Shown here: positions 7,405-14,563 of the stretch, piece by piece
How the letters are laid out: each line of letters starts with the position of its first letter
Position numbering within the stretch: position 1 is the first letter of the stretch
Source of the DNA: an uncultured Alphaproteobacteria bacterium
Lineage (GTDB): Bacteria; Pseudomonadota; Alphaproteobacteria; Micavibrionales; UBA1664
Length of the DNA stretch: 50,776 bases
Reading direction: 5' to 3'
NCBI GenBank assembly: GCA_943789475.1
Contig: CALSUG010000005.1
Span: 154,694-205,469 of the forward strand
Made by a program: the position numbers and the translations under genes
Notes under the pieces: generated by a model
What the model was told of the DNA's origin: nothing
Databases searched by the model: none
The model's input: only the letters and a program-made list of their open reading frames with translations

Positions 7405-8763
7405 ATGGCTTCTGCTGTTGAACAAATGGCGCAAAATATGAATTGGGGTTCTGTTGCAAAGGCAACGGAATTAAAGCAACGCATCATGTTTGTGCTCTTC
7501 GCATTAATTATTTACCGTATTGGAACTTATATTCCAATTCCTGGTGTTGATCCAACGGTTTGGCGTGAAATATTCGATCAAAAAAGCGGCGGAATATTGG
7601 ACATGTTCAATATGTTTTCTGGTGGCGCGTTATCGCGTATGACTATTTTTGCATTGAACATTATGCCATACATTTCGGCATCGATTATTATGCAACTTGG
7701 GTCCGCAATGGTTCCACAATTGGAGGCTATCAAAAAAGAAGGTGAACTTGGTCGTGTTAAAATCAACCAATATACACGCTATTTGACGGTGTTGTTGGCG
7801 GCTGTTCAATCATATGGTTTGGCCGTTGGTTTGCAAGCCACACAAGGTGCCGGTGGAATGTCCGCTGTTATTAATCCTGGACCGTTTTTTGTGATTTCAA
7901 CAATGATCACGATTATTGGTGGAACAATCTTTATTATGTGGTTGGGTGAACAAATCACACAACGTGGTATTGGTAACGGTATTTCATTAATTATTTTTGC
8001 AGGTATCGTGGCTGAACTACCACGTGCAGTTGCAGGAACGTTAGAGTTAGGTCGCCAAGGGACGTTTAATGCTCTCGAAATTATAGCATTATTTGCGTTG
8101 GTAACAGGCGCGATTGTCTTAATCGTGTTTATGGAACGTGCGCAACGCCGTATTCCTGTACAATATCCGCGTCGTCAAATGGGTAATGCGATGGCCGCGG
8201 CGCAACAATCGCATTTGCCTTTGAAAATTAATACGGCTGGGGTTATCCCACCAATTTTTGCTTCATCATTATTATTGCTTCCACTAACTATTGTTGGATT
8301 TGCAGGTGAGGGAGGTAGTGATTTTACAGCGATGGTTTCAAGATATCTTGCGCATGGTCAACCGCTATATATGGTCGCTTATGGTGCTTTAATCGCGTTC
8401 TTTTGCTTTTTCTATACTGCGATTGTTTTTAATCCAAAAGAAAATGCAGACATGTTGAAAAAACATGGTGGATTTGTTCCTGGTATTCGTCCAGGTGAAC
8501 AAACTGCAATCTATATTGATTTTGTATTAACACGTGTCACTGTTATTGGAGCTGCATATATTACGTTTGTGTGTTTATTGCCTGAAATTTTGATCTCTCA
8601 ATATAACATTCCGTTCTATTTAGGTGGAACATCATTGTTGATTGTTGTGACTGTGACGATGGATACAGTAGCACAAGTGCATTCACACTTGATTGCTCAT
8701 CAATATGAAGGTCTAATGAAAAAGACAAAACTTCGCGGGGTTAGTCCTCGTGGTCAACGATAA
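7405..8763 (+). CDS. secY: preprotein translocase subunit SecY
   Basis: SecY forms the membrane channel of the Sec translocon with SecE and SecG. The 452 residues show the family pattern: an N-terminal cytoplasmic stretch, YRIGTYIPIPGVDP, plug-region residues GGALSRMTIFALNIMPYI, QLTRYLT-like loop residues, GIGNGISLIIFAGI, and the conserved cytoplasmic loop with RRIPVQYPRR, ten hydrophobic segments in all. An AAGGA lies seven bases ahead of the ATG. adk follows after 19 bases, the standard order. The ribosomal genes normally upstream (rpmD, rplO) are absent, replaced by about 800 bases of gene-free DNA. Confidence 0.97.
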   Translation: MASAVEQMAQNMNWGSVAKATELKQRIMFVLFALIIYRIGTYIPIPGVDPTVWREIFDQKSGGILDMFNMFSGGALSRMTIFALNIMPYISASIIMQLGSAMVPQLEAIKKEGELGRVKINQYTRYLTVLLAAVQSYGLAVGLQATQGAGGMSAVINPGPFFVISTMITIIGGTIFIMWLGEQITQRGIGNGISLIIFAGIVAELPRAVAGTLELGRQGTFNALEIIALFALVTGAIVLIVFMERAQRRIPVQYPRRQMGNAMAAAQQSHLPLKINTAGVIPPIFASSLLLLPLTIVGFAGEGGSDFTAMVSRYLAHGQPLYMVAYGALIAFFCFFYTAIVFNPKENADMLKKHGGFVPGIRPGEQTAIYIDFVLTRVTVIGAAYITFVCLLPEILISQYNIPFYLGGTSLLIVVTVTMDTVAQVHSHLIAHQYEGLMKKTKLRGVSPRGQR

Positions 8764-8782
8764 AACAAGGAAATATAAATAA

Positions 8783-9349
8783 ATGAGATTAATCTTATTA
8801 GGCCCTCCAGGTGCAGGTAAGGGAACACAAGCTAAACGTTTGGAAGATTTGCATGGTTTAAAACAACTTTCGACAGGTGATATGTTACGTGCAGAAATCG
8901 CATCAGATTCAACACTGGGTCGTCGTGTAGAAAGTATTTTGGCTTCAGGTGATTTGGTATCGGATGATATTATGGTTGAAATGATTGCGCACCGTATTAC
9001 AAAACCAGATTGTGAAAAGGGGTTTATTCTTGATGGTTTTCCACGCACTGTGGCACAGGCTGAGGCCTTAGATGATATGTTGCATAATCATAAGTTGGAT
9101 TTGGATGCTGTTATTGAGGTTCAAGTGAATGAAGATGAGTTATTTGGTCGTATTGCGAAGCGTGCAGAAGAGGATGGAACTCGTCCTGATGATAACGTTG
9201 AGGTGATGAAGAACCGTTTGCAAGTTTATAAAGATCTGACGGCACCAATTATTCCTTATTACACTGGAAAAGGGATGTTAAAGCCTGTTGATGGTATGCA
9301 GTCAATTGAAGATGTTGCGAAAGTTATTGATACTATTTTGGATGCATAA
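8783..9349 (+). CDS. adk: adenylate kinase, short LID-less form
   Basis: Adenylate kinase interconverts ATP + AMP with two ADP and balances adenylate pools in the cytoplasm. In 188 residues it has the P-loop GPPGAGKGT at 7-15, the AMP-site STGDMLR, the motif GFPRTVAQAE, and the short lid AKRAEEDGTRPDD, which replaces the longer LID domain and lacks zinc cysteines. That short form is usual in alphaproteobacteria. It forms an operon with secY, and the normal downstream rpsM-rpsK-rpoA genes are not present. A terminator follows 27 bases after the stop. Confidence 0.96.
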   Translation: MRLILLGPPGAGKGTQAKRLEDLHGLKQLSTGDMLRAEIASDSTLGRRVESILASGDLVSDDIMVEMIAHRITKPDCEKGFILDGFPRTVAQAEALDDMLHNHKLDLDAVIEVQVNEDELFGRIAKRAEEDGTRPDDNVEVMKNRLQVYKDLTAPIIPYYTGKGMLKPVDGMQSIEDVAKVIDTILDA

Positions 9350-9376
9350 TGGAAAATATTTGATTAAACTACTTTG

Positions 9377-9404
9377 AAAGCCACTGTTATAGTGGCTTTT
9401 TTAT
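9377..9404 (+). terminator. rho-independent terminator after adk
   Basis: A perfect 9-bp stem AAAGCCACT/AGTGGCTTT with a 5-base loop is followed by a T tract. It lies between adk and the convergent sulfotransferase gene and may serve both strands, better on the plus strand. Confidence 0.9.
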
Positions 9405-9411
9405 TGGAAGC

Positions 9412-10302
9412 CTATATGTTCTTTAACTCTTCAAAATGTGGAATATAGTTTCGTAATAATGCATCTTCTGCTTCAATGATATTTATATAATTACGTTCTT
9501 TCTGCATATATGCTTGGATATCAGATGCTGACCATTCTAAATTTAAATATTGAGAAATAGAGCGTAATGTTTTTTTTGTATCTCGAAGAAAATCTTCGTA
9601 TTGAATTGATAAAAAATGGTTCTCCATTTTTTTTTTACAAAAAGAATGGAATTTATCGTGTGCTTGTAGAACCTTAATTATATTTTCCATGCTGTAAGTA
9701 AAATTCCAATAGTTGCTTTCAAAATATTTTATAAAGAGATTAATGCTATGGTGTTTATTATTACGATGGCACCAAACTATTTTAGAATGAGGTAATATTT
9801 TTTGTAATAGAGGGATGTATAAAAAATTAGAAGGCATTGTGATAATGAGTTTTTTATTTGGATCAGGGTATTCTTTTGCAAAAGCATCTGTAGCTTGTTT
9901 TCCCATTCTCATGAAAGATTTATCGTCTAGATCGCATAGATATAAGGGGTATTTTAGCGAAGTGTTGTTCATAGTATAAGAGGAGAAAAGATTCGAAATG
10001 GTCCCAAGTTCTCCACCGTTAATGCAGCGTGGGTCATTGGATAGTATTTTTTCTAAAGAGCTTTTTCCAGAACGAGGCAAACCTACAATAAATATTAAAT
10101 TTTCACCTTGTGAAAATGAGGGAGCCGAAAAATCATGAAGTTCTAATAGAGCTTTTATATGAGAAATCTGTCTTGCGATATCTACAAAGGGTTCTGAAAA
10201 TCGCATGTTAAGTTGTTGTGCATTATAATCGCGCAAAAACTTAACAGCATCTTTAGGGGTTGAAAATTGACTTAGAGAGGTTGCCCCTTCAAAGTTATCC
10301 AT
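9412..10302 (-). CDS. sulfotransferase-like protein (PAPS-dependent family)
   Basis: The family moves a sulfuryl group from PAPS to a hydroxyl or tyrosine of a protein, lipid or sugar. In 296 residues, the PAPS 5'-phosphosulfate loop reads GLPRSGKSSLEKIL (74-87), followed by GGELG as in TPST/TPR-sulfotransferase relatives. A degenerate 3'-phosphate site (WCHRN, then Ser five residues on) and the late motif YEDFLRD also fit. The usual RSGTT is changed to RSGKS, and the DPRD of classical members is missing. There is no TPR region or signal peptide, so it is probably cytoplasmic. It starts one base inside the stop of the upstream secreted protein. The substrate is unknown, and ATP rather than PAPS binding cannot be excluded. 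Confidence 0.7.
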   Translation of the reverse strand: MDNFEGATSLSQFSTPKDAVKFLRDYNAQQLNMRFSEPFVDIARQISHIKALLELHDFSAPSFSQGENLIFIVGLPRSGKSSLEKILSNDPRCINGGELGTISNLFSSYTMNNTSLKYPLYLCDLDDKSFMRMGKQATDAFAKEYPDPNKKLIITMPSNFLYIPLLQKILPHSKIVWCHRNNKHHSINLFIKYFESNYWNFTYSMENIIKVLQAHDKFHSFCKKKMENHFLSIQYEDFLRDTKKTLRSISQYLNLEWSASDIQAYMQKERNYINIIEAEDALLRNYIPHFEELKNI

Positions 10303-11300
10303 TATTTTTGTTGTTCAAATATTTTATCAACACGTTTGAATAATTCAGGGAATGAACTTTCACTTGGTAATATGTGTCCGACGGCCATCTCTCCATGTAC
10401 ACGTGTAAATCCATTACGGTGCATACCTAAGGTTCCCTCATATTCACGAGTTAACCCTTTTTTGAATGGGAAAACAAATTCACAATTTACAGAGGAACTC
10501 TCTGAACGTCCATAACAGTGAATGTCATCTTTCATAGACCATTGTCCAAAACGAACAGGAGCAGTTAAAAAAGAAATATCACGATCAGCATTCTCTATAC
10601 GAGTTTCACTTGTTGAGAAATATCCGCCATTTTTGTGGAAGTACATTAAATTATCACCAATGAAAAATATTTTTCCAATGACTTCATCATAATACGATTT
10701 CATTCTGTCATTTAATTTTGAACGATCGATTGTTCCGCCTGGTATTGTTTTTGTATAGCGATATTCTTTCATCGTATCTAAGCCTTTTTGGGCCATTGAT
10801 ACATATGACGGGTCAAGAACATAATTGTCGTAAGCCCATCTATTCCATTTAAATGAGGGGGATCTCTCTTCTATGCCATTAATTGTTTGGTATAGTATGA
10901 ATTCTTCTGCGTGGGTGGTCATGAATGTATCTTCGGGAGAATCAGAATAAACAGAATAGCAAAATTCTGTGTTAGCAACATTTAGTTTGTTTTCTGGTTC
11001 ACCATTTGCGTATGTCCAACAAACAAGATCGTCTTTTATAATCCACGTTCCGTTAAGAATCTCACCAGGAGTATTAGTATTTTTGGGATTGTTGAGTTGT
11101 TGTGTAAAGGAACTATCTGGTGCAAAATAAACACGATCAAGATTATATTTTTTCCAAAAGGTATTGTTATCTGTAACGCGTTGGAGCTTATCTTGCTTTA
11201 ATTTTTTAAACGTAGGCGGCTCCTCCGCATAGGAAACGTTTGCCACCATAGCAATGGCGACAAACAAATATAAACTCAAAAGAGATAGTGATTTTTTCAT
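10302..11300 (-). CDS. secreted protein of unknown function with internal duplication
   Basis: A 332-residue protein with a clear signal peptide (MKKSLS, hydrophobic core, likely cut after VSYA). Two similar blocks can be seen. Residues about 55-125 go from VYFAPDS to GTWIIKDDLVCW and a following FCY. Residues about 211-285 go from IFFIGDN to GQWSMKDDIHCY and a following NCEF. The repeated G-W-x-x-KDD-x-x-C pattern with a paired cysteine resembles small periplasmic DUF995-like folds, though I cannot confirm the family. It lies 37 bases after the Hint lipoprotein gene and overlaps the sulfotransferase-like gene by one base, so the three are probably one transcript. Confidence 0.65.
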   Translation of the reverse strand: MKKSLSLLSLYLFVAIAMVANVSYAEEPPTFKKLKQDKLQRVTDNNTFWKKYNLDRVYFAPDSSFTQQLNNPKNTNTPGEILNGTWIIKDDLVCWTYANGEPENKLNVANTEFCYSVYSDSPEDTFMTTHAEEFILYQTINGIEERSPSFKWNRWAYDNYVLDPSYVSMAQKGLDTMKEYRYTKTIPGGTIDRSKLNDRMKSYYDEVIGKIFFIGDNLMYFHKNGGYFSTSETRIENADRDISFLTAPVRFGQWSMKDDIHCYGRSESSSVNCEFVFPFKKGLTREYEGTLGMHRNGFTRVHGEMAVGHILPSESSFPELFKRVDKIFEQQK

Positions 11301-11337
11301 GAAAAACGTCCTGTGGATAGTGTTATGTATGAACAGT

Positions 11338-13668
11338 TTATGCTTTTTTTCTTAAATAATCTAGAGCTTTAAGGCGTCCTTTTTCGGCCGTATTGTCTAT
11401 ATTATTAAGATCATCAGCAGTATCATACACTGTTCCACTTGTTCCAACCACAGGTACAACATGACTTTCTGTTAAGAAGTTGTAAACAGTTCTAACAGTG
11501 TCACTATGGTCATGTCTTGTGGATTTACTATAATCACCAAGCTTTTGCCATTTTCCTTCAAGATGGACAGGATGTTGTCCCGTTGTAATTACGCCATCAT
11601 ACTCAAACAGTCCACCATTTATACCGATAATACCATCATCTGTATATGCAAGTGCTTCCTCATAACCACGTGCATACTTGTGCAGTATACGGCCCGAAAT
11701 AGTTTCATCACCGATTTGTACATTTTCTACACGTTTTGTGGAGCCATCAGCCATGGCGATGAGTGTTCCTGCAACGAAACAGTTGTTACCACCGCTACCG
11801 CCACCACTACCACCGTTTCCTGAGCCACCACTAGGTTCTACACAGACACCAACGGTATCACTTGGGGCATTTCTTGTGTAGCGATCGATTTCTTTAAAAG
11901 CTTTGGTTCTTTCCTTTGTATCCTCAGGTAATGCTTCAGCCACCTCAATCATTCTATCTAGCTCGGCCTCCCATGCGGGAAGGGCTGGGTTTGGTCTCTG
12001 TACGTATCTACCAGGTGCTTGCACCGTGTGCCATTCATTCCATCGCCCATTATCAGGGCGTGTTGCTTCAAAGCGTCGTCCTTCTATATGTACACCACAC
12101 GTTCTACTTGTAGATCGTTGAATTTGATAGCGACAGAACATGTCATCATTAGAATCATTCCATTCTCCCTTATACTGGGCTTCATTAGGGGTCATTGTTG
12201 ATGCATTCGCCCATCCAGATACACTTGATTTCCTCTTATAATTTAGACCATTATTATGTGTCCAAAGATTGCTTCTTCCGTTGAAATTAGAACGCGGATC
12301 CCTTCTATCAGGGAACATTTGGTTACAAGTGAAGTGAAGTGTATTAGGTCTAGAACATTCGATACTTACACCTTCATGAGAAACCACTTCAACTTCATCT
12401 GTTTGTGATCCTGTTTCTCCACCATAATCATTCATTACTTCATAAAAACGAGAAATCTTTTTAAGTGTAATTTCGCCTGTCATTTCACCATATGAAAGAG
12501 ATCCTTGTTTGTTATCCAAAGCGTTGTGAACACCTGTAAAATCATTGTGTGAAACATTGATAGTAACTGTACCGGCTGTATCAGGTTGCGCAGGACAGGC
12601 CTGAACAATGATGTTTTCTTCTTCGCGAAGAAGACGACGTTCTTCAGCACTCATGCCTTCAAGCAGGTCTAACGCACCAGCGTCTTCACACGTATCAAAC
12701 TCATCGTTATCTTCGCCTTTTTCAGGATCTTCTTTTTTATTAACATCCTTACACTCAAGATCATTTAAGTTAGAACGTAATGTGTTGGCAATACCACCTG
12801 ATGATATACCAGATAATGACGCCATGTTTACCGCATCAGCTGTACTGGCAGAAACAACACGTGTAACGCTTTCGTTTAATGCAATACACTCATTTGAAAT
12901 TTCACTCCATGTTAAAGAATTATCAGCAATAACTTCCGTTTCACTATCAAATCCACGACCTTGAACAACAATATCGCCAGCTGCGGTAAATGAAGCATCA
13001 ACACGTTGTAAAATACCACCTTCTTGATCTGCACCACATGAGGCAGCGCGTGTAATAAATTTTTCTTGTGTTTGTGTTACTTGGACAGGGGCAGGTATGC
13101 GAATGGCCGCAACGGCTGATCCTTCTGGAATGTTAATTGTACTACATCCACCGCTCAGCGATAATGTACTTGCTCCATCATTAATCGCGATAGATGAACC
13201 TGTCATCACACCAAAATTTTGATTGGGAATAATGTCTTTAATTTTTAATGACACAAGACCTGATTGCTTCGCACCAAGCCCTTTAAGGAATAGATCACCA
13301 TCACTATCTTGTTTATCAAACCATGTGAGGTGATATGCATCGCCACTAATATTACAATGAGCACTTTGAATATAGCTTTCTGCTTGTCCTAAGTTAAGAG
13401 ATCCAAATTGTGCTTCGGATAAATCTAGAGATCCTTCTGGAAGTAATTGTGCTTGCCATGCAGTCGAATTAACCACGGCATTTAAGGCTTGATTAGAATA
13501 ATGTTCAAAAGCCTGAGCATATGATGTGGCCATCGCCTCAACACGTTTAACGTCTTGTTCTTGACTGGCAACTTCATCTTCTGGAACACAAGCGGAAAGA
13601 ACAAGAGCGCTCGCCCCCATCAATAAAACACCACTTAATCCATTCATATTAATAACTTTTTTACTCAT
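11338..13668 (-). CDS. large lipoprotein with C-terminal Hint (hedgehog/intein-type) domain
   Basis: The start is taken at 13668, because AAGGG lies 9 bases ahead of it and directly abuts an earlier in-frame ATG at 13677. The 776 residues begin with a lipoprotein signal (LSAC, Cys at 27). A long region of unknown fold with many Cys and an acidic stretch near 305-325 follows. After a Gly/Ser-rich linker the last 147 residues form a Hint domain starting at Cys630: CFVAGTLIAMADGST, VENVQIGDE, the block-B motif TGQHPVH, and HVVPV near its end. Hint domains self-cleave at the N-terminal Cys. The terminal HN of true inteins is absent, so cleavage rather than splicing is expected. It is the first gene of a three-gene unit. 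Confidence 0.75.
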   Translation of the reverse strand: MSKKVINMNGLSGVLLMGASALVLSACVPEDEVASQEQDVKRVEAMATSYAQAFEHYSNQALNAVVNSTAWQAQLLPEGSLDLSEAQFGSLNLGQAESYIQSAHCNISGDAYHLTWFDKQDSDGDLFLKGLGAKQSGLVSLKIKDIIPNQNFGVMTGSSIAINDGASTLSLSGGCSTINIPEGSAVAAIRIPAPVQVTQTQEKFITRAASCGADQEGGILQRVDASFTAAGDIVVQGRGFDSETEVIADNSLTWSEISNECIALNESVTRVVSASTADAVNMASLSGISSGGIANTLRSNLNDLECKDVNKKEDPEKGEDNDEFDTCEDAGALDLLEGMSAEERRLLREEENIIVQACPAQPDTAGTVTINVSHNDFTGVHNALDNKQGSLSYGEMTGEITLKKISRFYEVMNDYGGETGSQTDEVEVVSHEGVSIECSRPNTLHFTCNQMFPDRRDPRSNFNGRSNLWTHNNGLNYKRKSSVSGWANASTMTPNEAQYKGEWNDSNDDMFCRYQIQRSTSRTCGVHIEGRRFEATRPDNGRWNEWHTVQAPGRYVQRPNPALPAWEAELDRMIEVAEALPEDTKERTKAFKEIDRYTRNAPSDTVGVCVEPSGGSGNGGSGGGSGGNNCFVAGTLIAMADGSTKRVENVQIGDETISGRILHKYARGYEEALAYTDDGIIGINGGLFEYDGVITTGQHPVHLEGKWQKLGDYSKSTRHDHSDTVRTVYNFLTESHVVPVVGTSGTVYDTADDLNNIDNTAEKGRLKALDYLRKKA

Positions 13669-13813
13669 CTCAATCATCCCTTACTTAAATAGCACCCGTA
13701 TAAACAAAGGCACAGTTCTCCTATCTTTGTTCCAGAGTACACCCACATTCCTTAAATTTAAGTAAAATTTTAAAAGTTTTTTATTATTTATTGATTTTTT
13801 AACGTCGTCTCTT

Positions 13814-14560
13814 TTACTTTGAAGACCACTCAGCCCATGAACCATCAAACACGGCGACGTTGTTATGCCCACATTCTTGTAATGCAAGCGCCGTTGCACA
13901 CGCCGTTACACCACTTCCGCATGTTGTCGCGAGTGGAAGATTGTTATCAATGACTGGTTTTAAGATTGTTTTCAGTTCACTAACTGATTTTAAACGACAC
14001 TGTGGCGTGATGAGTGTAGAAAGTGGAATGGATACGGCATAATTTATATGGACGGCCTCGTAGGCTTGTGCAGGGCGAACATCGATTAGCATGAATTCAT
14101 TGCCATTATGTGATTTTACATCATCATAAGATTTATAGAGATGTGATTGAAATCTTGATTTAAAATTTCGAGATTCGTGTTGTTTTTGAGAGTAGGGAGC
14201 AAGTTCTCCGTTCCATGCCTGCAATCCGCCATCAAGAATTTTGATATTGTTGTGTCCAAACAAACGGAACATCCACCATACACGCGCCGCGGCCATCCAA
14301 AATCCGGATTGATCAAAAACAATGATTTCTGAGTTATTACTAATTCCCATATTTGATACACATTTAGAGAAGTATTCAGGCGTAGGAATTGTGTGTGCCA
14401 AGGGAGCGTTTAAATCCGCAATAGCGTCAATATCAAAGTGCTGTGCTCCCTCAATTGTATAATTGATTGGTTGACCATAGGTGGCGTCTAACAAGATAAA
14501 ATTACTGTCATTATTTGTTATTTTATCTTGTAATTGTGCAGGTGATATAAGAGCGGACAT
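13814..14560 (-). CDS. sseA: 3-mercaptopyruvate/thiosulfate sulfurtransferase (two rhodanese domains)
   Basis: Tandem rhodanese enzymes move sulfur from mercaptopyruvate or thiosulfate to a thiol or cyanide through a persulfide on Cys. The 248 residues hold an inactive N-terminal domain (LLDATY, then VFDQSGFWMAARVWW) and a catalytic C-terminal domain with LIDVRPAQAYE and the active loop CGSGVTA. The loop CGSGVT, not CRKGVT, is typical of the mercaptopyruvate type. The protein is somewhat shorter than the usual 280 residues. It starts 3 bases after valS stops, so it is translationally linked to valS. Confidence 0.85.
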   Translation of the reverse strand: MSALISPAQLQDKITNNDSNFILLDATYGQPINYTIEGAQHFDIDAIADLNAPLAHTIPTPEYFSKCVSNMGISNNSEIIVFDQSGFWMAAARVWWMFRLFGHNNIKILDGGLQAWNGELAPYSQKQHESRNFKSRFQSHLYKSYDDVKSHNGNEFMLIDVRPAQAYEAVHINYAVSIPLSTLITPQCRLKSVSELKTILKPVIDNNLPLATTCGSGVTACATALALQECGHNNVAVFDGSWAEWSSK

Positions 14561-14563
14561 TTA

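Noticed and set aside
13675-13677. First ATG of the Hint lipoprotein frame
   Set aside because: It directly abuts the ribosome site; the ATG at 13668 has proper spacing and begins the lipoprotein signal.
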